Shown piece after piece: positions 47,510 through 59,300 of a DNA stretch of 64,000 nt (its first letter is position 1; each line of letters starts with the position of its first letter). The stretch comes from Parascedosporium putredinis (lineage: Eukaryota > Ascomycota > Sordariomycetes > Microascales > Microascaceae), in NCBI GenBank assembly GCA_949357655.1, contig CASHTG010000001.1, forward strand, positions 2,728,001-2,792,000. The letters run 5' to 3'. A model generated the notes under the pieces. The model worked only from the letters and a program-made list of their open reading frames with translations. It did not search any database and was not told the origin of the DNA. Position numbers and translations under genes: made by a program.

Positions 47510-49024
47510 TTAGAAATCTGCAAAGTAATGATCATATTTCTCCGCCATCTCATCTGTGAATGAGCTGTGGTTTCCATCATCCTCGGGATACCGGTCAAAG
47601 CACTGTGCATCGTCCGCCGCTTTGATCGGAGGAACAATCGGTCCCTTGCTGCGCCGGTTGGCAACATCGTCCCAGTTAACTTCTCGAAAGAAGGCGTGTT
47701 CCTTGACCCGTCCTGCACCGCCGCTGATATTCCCTAGTCTCTTTGACCTATCGACAATACAGAACTGGGAAATGAGATCTTTGGATTCTGGTGAGAGCGC
47801 CGGTTCGCTAGGAAATACAATGGGCTTGTTGACAATCCTGGTTTGACGAACGAGTGTGAGTATGGCTTGCGCATCCCCGTCTCCGTGCCATCCTTGCTGA
47901 GGAGGTAAAATAGAAAATACTCACTGCTTGTAAATCTCCATGGGGTTTTGGTGCCAGAACGGTGGATAGCCAGTAAGAAATTCGTAGAGGAGGATCCCCA
48001 GCGCCCACCAGTCCACCGCCGTGGTATGACCTTTATTCTGTATCACTTCTGGCGCAAGATACTCTGGCGTCCCGCAGAGCGTATAAGTCTCCCCAGGCTT
48101 ATCCCCATCACGGCCCAGTCTTTTGGCGAACCCAAAGTCAACCAGCTTGATGTGGCCGTCCTTGTCTAATAAGAGGTTCTCGGGCTTGAGATCTCGATAC
48201 GCGATGCCGTCCTGTGTTTCATGCAAGTACTCAAGCACGAGCACGAGCTCCGAAATATAAAACCGCGAGGTTGGCTCGTCGAAGCGCCGCATCCGCCGCA
48301 GATATGTGAACACCTCGCCTCCAGGGACATAGTCTAGAAGCATATACAAACAATCCCGGTCTGAGAACGAGGCTACGAGGTTGGCGACGAACGGATAACC
48401 GCTCACATCGCTGAGGACCGCACGTTCATTTCGGACATGATCAAGCTGTTTTAGCCGAACGACTGTATTTTGGAACAGTTAGCGCCTGGACCTACAGACA
48501 GGGGAGAAAGGTCTATAAGTTGGCGGTCGCGAAGGTGAAGTAGGCAAAGTAGATGCTACCAATCCTTGAGAAGGTGGGGAGCTGGGGGGGGGGAGGGGAG
48601 GGGTCTCGCCAGGTCTCCGATTCCTCCCCCTCTCAAAAGTCACATCCTGAGGCTAGATACTTGGAGGACGTCCTTACCTTCAGTTTTGCGGAGGATTTTG
48701 AGGGCATACACGCTATCGTGGTCATCTCGAGGGTGCCGACAGGCTTAACGAGACATACTCGGGCAAATGTGCCTAACGAAAAGTTTGGCGAAGGTGGTCA
48801 GTCGCGGAGAAGGGGAATTGGCACAACACCAAGCTAAGGAGGATGCGAACCTGTGCCTAGTGTCCTGACAAGGCGGAAGTCTTGTATTGATAGTGTCTTG
48901 CGCTGTTCAGCCCCGCGTTGAAGCCCGTGAGTGTCGGGGCTAGTGGGAAGGGAGGGGAGAGAGGCGCGATGGGCTTTCCCAGCGCCGTAGCGAGAGGAGG
49001 AACTGGCGCGACGTCGCTCGCCAT
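47510..49024 (-). CDS. cAMP-dependent protein kinase catalytic subunit-like (AGC kinase)
   Basis: Serine/threonine kinase of the PKA type. Exons 49024-48851, 48772-48678, 48462-47925 and 47837-47510, all in phase; about 378 residues with two missing bases (the GGGG run near 48917 and a short site near 48725). Seen: the loop GTGTFARV split by intron 1, the ATP-site Lys in YALKILRK, RLKQLDHVRNERAVL, YRDLKPEN, DFGFAKRL, the activation-loop Thr in TLCGTPEYLAPE and the C-terminal hydrophobic motif FADF as the last four residues, as in PKA. The N-terminal extension is short (about 45 residues), so it may be the second catalytic isoform rather than the main one; this is an inference. It would be regulated by a cAMP-binding subunit encoded elsewhere. 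Confidence 0.92.
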
Positions 49025-52000
49025 TCGAAGTCGACCAAAGGTCCTATCTAGCTTGAAACGAAGGGATTCGGCCGAAAGCCGAAACGGAATCGAAGCTCGC
49101 GACGTGGTGGGTGATTCAGGGGTTCTAAGGGGGGCTCATGCCATGAGCCTCCCAGTCCACGTGCGGGTGTAGGAGGTCGGCGATGTGACGTGCCCTGCAA
49201 AGTTTATCTCGTGCTAGGCTTGGGATGCGTAGGAGTATGCCATAAAGGTGACATATCGGTCCGGGCTGGTTCTGTTGGGTGTTGCGCAACAGCTCTGGTG
49301 GTGGTGGATGGCGGGGATGTGGGATGGTGGGATGGTGGGATAGTGGGGGCGCCAGCAACGTTTTGCTCGCGGAATAGATCGCCAAAGGGCAGTGTCAAAA
49401 GTGAGCAGTCAAGGACGAGGCGCGGGTGGTTGAATCCGGCCGGGCGCTGGAGATATATAGTCTAAGTACGACTTTGACATCCTATCCTGGTTAGCCGCGG
49501 GGTGTCATTGCCGGCGTGAGGGAGTTTAATTGATACAAGAAAGGATGTACACTGCATTTGTGAATGGTCCTGAGCACAAGTCGGCCCAGCACACTTTGAT
49601 GCAGCTGCTGCAAAACCAGGTTCCCTTATGCTTTTGCTGATGCAGAGAAGCGACCAATTGATGATTGGTTTGGGGAATGGCCAAGAGAGGATGACGCAAC
49701 GTTGGTCAATAGAGGTCAAGGTCTCAATCACCAGTCGCACTTTCGTTGTTGCCGCCCGCTAACCAAGTTTGGTCGACTGCTTTCAACCAATCTTCTTTAG
49801 TGGACGTAGGGTACCATTCATCTATTCTCAGTGGACAGCGTTTGCACTATTTGGATGCTAACCGCGCACGTATTGGCGAGAGGCTTCTTCCGTTAACCGC
49901 CTAGTTTGCTCCGTTAGGGAGAACGGACGAAAACCAAAGGGCTGGCATGGGGGAGAAAGGGAGGCGGTTGAGGGGATCAGTGTGATGTTTGTCTCACAAG
50001 CCTTCATGTTAGCTGGAATCGGCCATTCCCGGCGCAATGTTACCATAGATGCTACTATCAATACCACAATGCCCTCTGTCAGGAGTAAGCTTCGTGCTGT
50101 CGCGGAAGAGCTCCTTCTGTTCAGAGGTGGATAGATCCGTTGCATTGAATGCGTGTCGTCAAGGCCAGGGCTCTAATAATAGCTCCGCATGGTTGATGAC
50201 ATATTCAACCTCGCATTCAATGGATCAATAGCGCGGACCCCTTATAATAGGCTAATTTCAAAAGTTGGGGGTGCTGTCCCATCCACTATTCCGGTGCGGT
50301 GCCATGTCTCTATCCCTGTATTATCCTATGTGCTGCGTCGTCGAGCTTCAACCTGTCGACTTGTCTGCTTGCCAGGCTAGCAGCAATCGGCTGAAGGCTC
50401 GTCCATAACAACAGAGAGAGATGGCAGCTGGTTCATCAATCTTCAGCCCCGTTTCTGTGTCCTCGTGCATAGGTCGGGTAGGTAAGTGGCTTTTTCCCCG
50501 ACCGAGAGATAACTGCGAGTGCATACATGTAAGAGATAAGATGGACTTCATCACATGCAGTGATGGACGCTGTTCGACCCCTCTGCGGATGTCGCCATTT
50601 TGCAGGCGCCTGTAGATAACATCAAGTTCCCACCCACCTGATAGAAGTCGATGCGTACTCATCAACCTTTCATCCTTTTAGATTAGCTAGTTGCCATCCT
50701 GTTAGACTCGATCTACGTTGAGAGATACATCAATGATAGACGTCTCCCCGCCCCCTATCTAGTGGCTGTCTAGATCTGCATCACAATGTTTCTATCGCCG
50801 CCCGAACATATCATCGAAGTTGGTGTCTAAGACGAGATCCCGCCCCGCCCCCTTCAGGTATCCGGCGAAGGCGTGAGGTCGGGTTGGCAAGACACTAAGC
50901 AACTGGGCTCGTCATTCCCCTCCCTTTCCCCTTTCGTTTTTCTCTCCTGTTTCTTTAAAGGGGTCGGTTTCTATTCAAGCTAGCCTCGCTTTCGCAAGTA
51001 GAAGGTGACCGTCCCGGTTTCTGCGTGGAGCTCAGCCGTATGCAAAGAAGGTGGGGAAAAACTGGGTTCTAGAGTCGAAACGACGATTGTCACTGCGAGA
51101 TTGAGGTTTTCCCTATTTCTATGAGCATCGAAGAAAATGTCTTTCATGCACGAGTGGGCTCGTCCCAGAAGCTTTGGAATGGGCCAAATGTGAGAGTTGA
51201 GAGGACCTTAGTTGAGGCTAGATAAGCTCTGCGTCTCGGCACACAGCTCCCTCAAATACTCTGAGGGGAGGCTGGGATTCCATTCGCGGGGCAGCCACGA
51301 TAATCAGACGTCAAGCTTGGAGGGGTGGACAGAGGCCGCTTCTTCGGCCAAGTGACGGACGAAGTCCAGCTGAACGAATAATATTGTGCGCTTGGTGCTC
51401 TGGATAATATTAGGGAGAGGCGGACAGGGGCGTTGATGACTTTCAAACAGTTAGGATGGAGCTCGGGCTGGTCATACCATTGTTCCAGCTCCAGCGGCTG
51501 CAGTTTGCACGGAGTACTTCTGTTCCCAGCAAGAGGTGCAGGGAGAATTGTGTACCCTCGGCCAGTCCCCAGCTTTGCCAGTGAGGGCCTAGCCATACAC
51601 ATTCGAGCAGTTCATCCCCGCTTGACCGGGGCTCCTGACTCCACTGTTCACTGGCGACCTGTGGTAGAGTGCCGCCGTACCTTCCCCAAGGCTCTGCCGG
51701 ACCACCACGCATCAATTCCATTCCATTGATCAACCCTCACCAACCCCATCGCCCATCTTTTTGGAGCTGTGCTTGACGTAACGGCTCCAAACCACCCCTT
51801 CCCTTCGTACGCTGAACTTGGAACCAACCAACCTCTTGCCTCCACCTCTGCAGAGCTCCACCGTTTCATTGAGTATTCGCTCCTTTTCCTGATCCTCGTT
51901 CCCTGAAGGACACGGCGAGCTGGCCCATCACCTCCGCTCCTGTCGACTGAAGCCTTCGAGCCCGAGCCGACACACGCCCGTTTCCTTCCTCCGACCCCGG

Positions 52001-52047
52001 ATCCAGCCTTTCACCGGCATGATCGTGGTCGAAATCCACTGCGAGCC
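49025..52047. other. intergenic between divergent genes
   Basis: A 3-kb region shared by the promoters of the PKA-like kinase (-) and the Rab GAP (+). No coding segment is supported. Short open frames at 49125-49740, 50348-50665 and 51252-51733 have no motifs. Confidence 0.5.
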
Positions 52048-55000
52048 ATGTTGAACCTCACAAGTCTTGTTCAAAAGGCTCAGCAGCTGATCGACCCTAC
52101 CCAGGGCCTGAACCTTTCCGATTCCGATCGCAACCCCTCAAAGGCCGTCCTCTTTCAGAGCCAGTTCCGTCTCCCATCCTCGCAGACGCCTCTGCATGAA
52201 ATCAATGCTGAGCTGACGATACCTGCCTCGAACGTGACCCATGGCGATAAGGCACTGGATACTGGCTGGCACTATGGAGGGAAGTTGCACCTTTCCGAGT
52301 CCTTCATGTGCTTCTCCACCACCCCGACGAGTTTTTCCCAAAGCGCCAGCACCACGACCTCTTCGCTGTTCACCGGACAAACGCATGGAGGTGGCCCTAG
52401 TGGAAACGGATTCACATTTCCCTTGTGTGCCATCCGTCGTGTTGAAAGGCTGAACAGCCAGAACTTCCAGGTTTGTTTCCCTCTCCCCTCCTTTGCGCTC
52501 CGTGGCCTACCTGCTAATATTGTTATCCTTTCTCTCATTGTATTAGTTCGCCCTCGCGATCACGACCTGGAATGGATTTATGCACGAACCCCCAAGCCGA
52601 AGACCGGCTCGGACAAAGAACCCCGTTGTACGGGAACAGCGTATAACGATCCACCTGGCCAGCACACGCCAGGCTTGCGAGAGATTTTGCGATGGCCTTA
52701 AGAGAGGTCTCCGGACCAATGTCATCAATGTGGCCAAGATGAAGCGAGTGTCCACGCAGTGCTACTCGGAATACTTTTGCGCACCGAGGACAGGAAGAAT
52801 GCCGATCCTCCGGACGCGGGGCTAGGCATGCTTTTCCGATACCCCGGAGACGCGAAAAAGATGCGCGATCGAGCTAAAATGCGACTTTGGGCCGAATACC
52901 TGAGAGATAATGGCCGAAACCTCACCCTAATTCGACAGCCCACCTTTCACAAGCTCATTCGCGTTGGTTTGCCCAATCGACTGAGGGGAGAAACTTGGGA
53001 GCTGACGTCCGGCTCCGTCTACCTAAGACTGGAGAACCCGACGCTATACACGGATACCCTAACCAAATTTTCCGGCCAGGAATCTCTTGCCATCGACGAA
53101 ATTGAAAAAGACTTGAACCGCAGCTTGCCCGAGTATCCCGGCTTCCAAAGCGAAGAGGGAATCGGCCGCTTGCGACGGGTCCTGACCGCCTACAGCTGGG
53201 TCAATTCTGATGTTGGCTATTGCCAGGCGATGAATATCGTTGTCGCCGCACTACTCATCTACATGTCCGAAGCCCAAGCGTTTTTCCTCCTCTCTACCCT
53301 CTGTGACAGACTAGTTCCAGGCTACTACTCGACGACCATGTACGGCACCCTCCTCGACCAAAAGTCTTCGAATCCCTCGTCGAGAAGACGATGCCCATCC
53401 TTTGGGAGCATTTGGTGAAGAGTGACGTGCAGCTTTCTGTTGTCTCGTTGCCATGGTTCTTATCGCTCTACATCAACTCCATGCCACTCTATCTCGCGAC
53501 GCGTGTTCTGGATGTCTTCTTTATCGAAGGCCCCAAGGTCCTATTCCAAGTCGGCCTTGCGATATTAAGAATCAACGGCGAAGAGCTACTAGACGCTACC
53601 GATGACGGAGCGTTTATATCCGTCCTCAAGGCCTACTTCTCCCGCTTAGACGAATCGGCTCACCCCAAATCAGAGAACCCTAAGCTTCGGGCCGTGACTC
53701 GCTTCCAGGAGCTCCTCGTCGTTGCCTTTAAGGAATTCTCCGGGATTACGCATAGCACCATCACCGACCTCAGGTTGAAGAACAAGGATGCTGTCCTCAA
53801 CAATATTGAGAACTTTGCGAAGCGGACGGCGATTCGCAATCTCGGCCCCGACAGCAAATTGCTCAGCACGGAAGAGCTAAGCGCTCTCTACGACAGGTTT
53901 TATGGTGTGTTGTACGAACGCCAGCAGCGCATAGGCATCATCCAAGAGGAGCAGCGTCGTCGGGCCAAGGGAAACCGCGGCCGCGTAACAGATTTGTTTC
54001 CCGGAGCGCAAGACCATACAATAGAGAAGGGGCGAGTGGGTCTGGGTCCCAGCACAAGTCTCATGGATTATGACGCTTTCCGAGAATTTTTGGCCGGCAT
54101 CTCAAAGTGGGCGATCGCCGACACGCCCCCAACTCCAAGGAGAGATACGTTTGCCGACCGAGACAAGGGTTCGTATTATTCGCGCTCTAGAGGGACTTCA
54201 GACGCGCTTTCGGGTCCTTGGGGAGGCGGACCAGAACCGGCAGATCATGAATTCTTGCAACTTTTGTTCAAGAAGTGGGACGTGGACAACAATTCAGCTT
54301 TAACTCTTCAGAACGTGGTGACCGGACTTGCAAAGATCAAGTCAAAGCGCGATATCATGGGCACTATTAGTTACTTTTTTGACCTCTACGACGACGACGG
54401 CGACGGCAAGGTGGACAGAGAAGGTATCCTGAGAATCTCTGAGGCCTTGCTCTTCCTATCTCGGCGAGGACTAGAGGGCACGCTCAGCGCCTCCGCGACG
54501 ACTCCCAATGGTGAGCCGGGCGGTGGTCCCCCGAACGCGTCTCAGCTTAGCCTCCCCGGTATCTCGAACAACGAGCGGTTCCTAGGCAGCGTTAGCGCCT
54601 TCATCCGTCGGTGCTTCGAGTACGCTGATCCGGACCACCCAAACAACCAGGGAGCGAGGGCGTCCCCGAGCCTGAAAAGGATTCGGAAATCGACAGCGCA
54701 TTTTCCATCGGCGACGATGAGGACGACGAAGACGACGAGGATCTACTTGTCTCGTCACGTCCGGCATCTCCGACCGGCGTTCCCGAACCAGCCAAGAGGC
54801 CACCTGCCCTTTCAATCACAACAGATACCGGCCACAATCTCGGGCGAAAGGTGTCAAAGGCGCACTCGAATCCGCCAACGTGGCACTCGATCCGGCTAAT
54901 CCTCTCCACATAACGCTTCCAACGTTCCGCATGGTTGTCCTGGCTGATGAACTTCTCGAACAATTCTTTGAGTCCTCTTTCCCGGTCTCGTTCCACATCA

Positions 55001-55545
55001 TTGACGGTCTCCCGAGTCAAGCTTCGAGCTCAGGCGGCCTGACAACGTTTGCTAGTCTGGGCTTTGGTAGCCGGGCCCCGGTGCCAAGCGCGGCTAATTT
55101 GGGCGGCGCTGGGAGAGGTCTACGAGGAGTGCTGGACAACATCGTCACAGACGGCATGAGAGTCGCCACGGAGGTGAGGAGGAGGATGGAGGAGGCTCAA
55201 CGGGAACTGGAGAAGAATGCCCAGCCGGGCCAGAAGCCATATGCGGACGATGATGATGATGAAGATGACGATGTAGGAGCAGTAATGCCTAGCTCGGCGA
55301 GTGGCAAGGTGGGAGTCAACGCGCGTCGGGGTACTGGTAGCTCCACGCTGGATTTCGAGAGGAGGTCCGTCAGGAGCTCTGACCGAGACCTTCTCTCGGG
55401 AGCAGACGCCGAAGCTGCGGACGAAGGGGACCAGGGTAAGGCGATGGCGGGCAAAGCCTCGCTGTTAGACACGGATCCAGGCCTTAGTGGGTCGGGCTCG
55501 ACATCAACGGGAAAAGGCCTGGTCGAATTTGATGGGCGGAACTAG
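52048..55545 (+). CDS. TBC-domain Rab GTPase-activating protein, Gyp2/Mdr1-type
   Basis: Stimulates GTP hydrolysis by Rab/Ypt GTPases in vesicle traffic. Exons 52048-52470 and 52547-55545; about 1141 residues with four missing bases (T run near 52785, A run near 53365, near 54650 and near 54850). Order: an N-terminal GRAM-like membrane-binding region (about 30-145); GLPNRLRGETWELTSG at the start of the TBC domain (about 281); the arginine-finger motif IEKDLNR (about 325); the glutamine-finger YCQ (about 366); LSVVSLPWFLSLY; a canonical EF-hand loop DDDGDGKVD (about 755), preceded by a degenerate one; then acidic stretches and a disordered tail. This architecture matches fungal Gyp2/Mdr1. Both catalytic fingers are present, so activity is expected. 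The EF-hand suggests calcium responsiveness. Confidence 0.92.
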
Positions 55546-56385
55546 ACCTGGCTTCTTCTAGCCCCGGGTTGGTTTCGTGTGGCTATTGACTTGGCTGCCC
55601 CGTTCCTTTTGCATTTCTTTTTGGGCGTGGTTCGCAGCAGTCATTGTACCTTGTTGATTTCCCATGGAGAAGCTGGCGCCGGGTTTTAAGGATTGATGGG
55701 ATGCATGAATTCTTTGTGTCCGCAGAACAGGAGGAGTGGTGCTCACGTAGAGATGGCCGCTCGGCAGCTACTAGTCTTCCCATCCCCACCACCATCCACT
55801 TGCTTCCACACCTGTAGAGAAGAAGAGAAAAGAAAACACTCAAGACAGAAAGGGAAAATTACTGGCTCCTACGTCACAACTACGAGCTGGGCATTACCTC
55901 TTAAGCAATCGTGATGACCATGAGATGGCGCTCTCTAAACGCGGACCTATACGTCCGACACCAAGTGAGAGAGGCACGAAGGGGGTGCAAGAAAAACAGA
56001 CACTAACAGTGGGACATTACTGGGAGGAGGAGAAAGCTGTGTGGTATCATCCATATAACCATAAAATCGTCTAGGGACTCCTCCCTCCCTAACTCTGCCC
56101 GCAGCACACCAGGCCAGATGTAAACGTGATATAAATATACAAAGGCTCGCCTCCCGATCCATCCACATAACAGCCAGCGCATGAACCAAACCTTCGACGT
56201 AGTCGCTCCAGAACAAGATAGAAAAACCCAGATTCCACGCCCTGCAGAGTTCTAGAGAAAAAGAAACCGCAACCAGAACAAGATAAAAAAAACAAAGAAA
56301 CGAGAAAGAAGAGAGTAACCATAAAGAAGACAAAAAAAGAGAAGAAAAAGGACCGGTACCCGAGGAGGAGGAATAGGCGTCCCAG
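55546..56385. other. intergenic between convergent genes
   Basis: 3' regions of the Rab GAP (+) and the Rho GEF (-). Nothing else is seen. Confidence 0.55.
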
Positions 56386-59300
56386 TTACTTCTCTAGGTG
56401 GCCGTCGTTGAGGAGCATCTCTAGCACAATTTGCATACCCGCAATCTCTGGATGTGTCATGGCAATTTTGACAGTGGTTTTGGAGTCGACGAACCCCGGG
56501 CCCGAGGGGCTGACGGCTTGCGCCGCCGTCATACCCGTTGGTCCTCGAGCGCCGTAATCAAGGCATCGAACGTCGCGGCCGGGGATAATCTGTCTCAGCC
56601 TTCCATTCTCGGCATTACGTACTTCGACATAGTCATCGTTGAATAAGACGAGATACTGCCCACAGAGTGTTGCGCTCTTTGCCTTCTTCTGCTTTCCGGA
56701 ATATTCCATAATCAGAGTGCGACTGACATCTCCGTGCTTATCGACATACACGGCGCAATCCTCGTAGGCCAAGAGGAACTCTTGATCGTTCAAGCGGAAC
56801 ATGCCGAGGGGCTTCTGGTCGCGTATACGGCTCGCAATGTTGGCAATGGAAGGCTGCTTCACGTCGGGAATGGACATGGGCTGCTTCTTGTCCAGAGTCA
56901 ACAACTCGAACCCCTTGGAAGTCGCGACGGAGATGTACGTCTGGAACAGGTTGAGCGAATAGCACTCGGTTGGGAAGAAGAATTCGTCGTAATCCCTAAA
57001 CGACTCGGTAGATCCCGATTTGCGGCTGCTGCCTAACCATCTGGATTTCTTCTCCGTTGTCCTGTGGAATACGGGCTCGAGGACCTTGAAGAAGGTATTA
57101 TGCACACCTTCCTTCCTCTTGTAGAACACAAGCATCCTGTCCTTCATGCGCGCAGCCGCAAAGAAGGAAACATCCTTGGCGAGCCGCTGAGGCGCCCGGC
57201 GAGAGTTGTCGTGGGCCGGTGCGGGAAGTTAGAAACGGGCGCCACAACATCGAGGGGGTAGGAGATTAGAGATCGGTCCGCGATGACCAAGCACACTGAG
57301 AACTCCTCTAGGACCGCAATTTGCGTTACTTTTGAGCAGGAACGGTCTATCACAACACGTTAGTTATCACTGGGGAAGGAAGAGTTCGATCTCGCCGTGC
57401 CGAGGAGCAGAGACGTTGACCGTCAAACACGAAATGTACATACCCGTTGCCAGCCCCGAGGGTCGGTGGCGTCCGAAATGTAGACGCCATAATCTGTACC
57501 AATCGCGATGATCGACTTTCCATACGCCGAGAACCCGGTAGAGCAGTTCACCTGAGCTCGGCAGACAGCCGGAGGGCCTCGGCCTGGGCCATACACAATT
57601 TCCAAGTCTCGAATGGCCCGGTCGAGTGGCGTGCCCTCAATAGGTACGCTAGGCTGTTTTCCGATCGCCGCGATCGAGTCATAGGCAAACGCGCTGTCAG
57701 CAAGCACACGCAGCCTAAAAGGTTCCGCGTTCTGGGAGAATAGCGCCTTCGCATGCCGCGTCTTGGCTTCAATAATCTTATTGCACCAGTCTTGCCTGAT
57801 TTGAGGTGTCGAAGCGTACAATGTGTACACGTCGTGGCCAAGATGCTTGATCCGGAAGGGATACATGATTCGTCCCTCGGCATCGGTGGCTAGGGGTTGG
57901 CCGAGACGGGGCACCGTTGCCGCCGATGCCCCCGTGTTTGTATGTTCGAGTCCTGGGCGATCACCCCCAGCAGTAGTGGCCTTGCCCAATCTGCTATCCG
58001 ACACAGAGGTCGTTGTTCGGCCTAGAGGCGCTGCAATGCGGTTCTGCTTCGCAACCGCATCATCGTTGGTGCTTTCAAGGCAGAGGAGAGGCATGGGTAT
58101 CGGCTAGGTATGGTGTTAGTTAAGAGATTCCACTTCTTCAAAAGGTGGAAATGAAAACACATCGACTTACCTCCTTCGAAACGTCGTACTTCTTTTCGCC
58201 ACGGCCGTCCTTGAGGCTGACGGTCTTCGCCAGGATGAGGTAGTGGTCAAAGAGGAGCGCGTGGGACTCTACCCATCTTACTCCCTTGGATCCCATACGC
58301 TGGAGGTCGCCCTGGAACAAGAGTTCTCGCCCGAGGTGGTCGAGATTAAGCATCGCCTGGAATCCTGGCCTGAGCACAAGCATGGAGTTGAGCTCCATCA
58401 TCTCGACCTGCTTCTGCATCTCTGCCACGCGCTGGTCGCATTCCAGGGTGACGGCGTGGATCTCTTGGATGGCCTTGGTCAAGTTACTCTTTTCCTCGCT
58501 ATCCTGGAGCATGTTCTTCTCTACCGTGCTCAGAAGGAAAGTGTATCGCTGCAAGCGAGTGATTGGCGTTTTCAAGAAATGGGTCCAATCCAGGCGCTCG
58601 GATCGCTTGTGGTTGCGCACCTGCTCGAGAAACTGGCGGAAGAGGATGTTGCGATCGGCCTCCCTCCTGACCAAAAAGGTCGCGTACGGGTAAGAGGATG
58701 CATATTCAATGTAAACATCCCGCGCTTTCCTGATCCACTCACGGAACAAGTCGCTGTAGCCTGTGATCCAAGGACCCTGTTCCTGCTGTCGGTATTTGAG
58801 TTGGGCGAGCAGGTGGTCTTTGTTCGTTTCCTGGACGGCGTCCACTTTTCCAAAGACGGTCTTGAGGAACTTATCAATCTTCCCAGGCGGGATGATGGGC
58901 GGTTGTAGAGTTCGGAGACGGTCGCGGTAAAGAACCCTGAGCACCTCCAGCTGGTTCATGTATCCCTCCTCGCTGGTGACAATCTCGTGAAGCACGTTCT
59001 GGCGCTCAATCTCCTTCTTGTGCTTGCCTTCGATACTCTCCTTGGTCAGCTTGAAGAACGTCGCCCAGTCCTCCTGCTTAACAGAGTCTTCGGACAAAAG
59101 ATCGTCAAGATTGGCCTTCTTGAGCGTTCGGGTACAGTGGTACGAGTAGCAGCGGCCCGGGCACTCCTGCTCGTGCAGCTTAGGTGCGTAACAACCGGAG
59201 CCGCTGAGCTGCCAAAGCACGCCTGATATTGAACCGGGCGCCAACTTCACCCACTCCTCCTCTGGCACGAGGATGCCAGATTCCCGCATAACGGTGACTA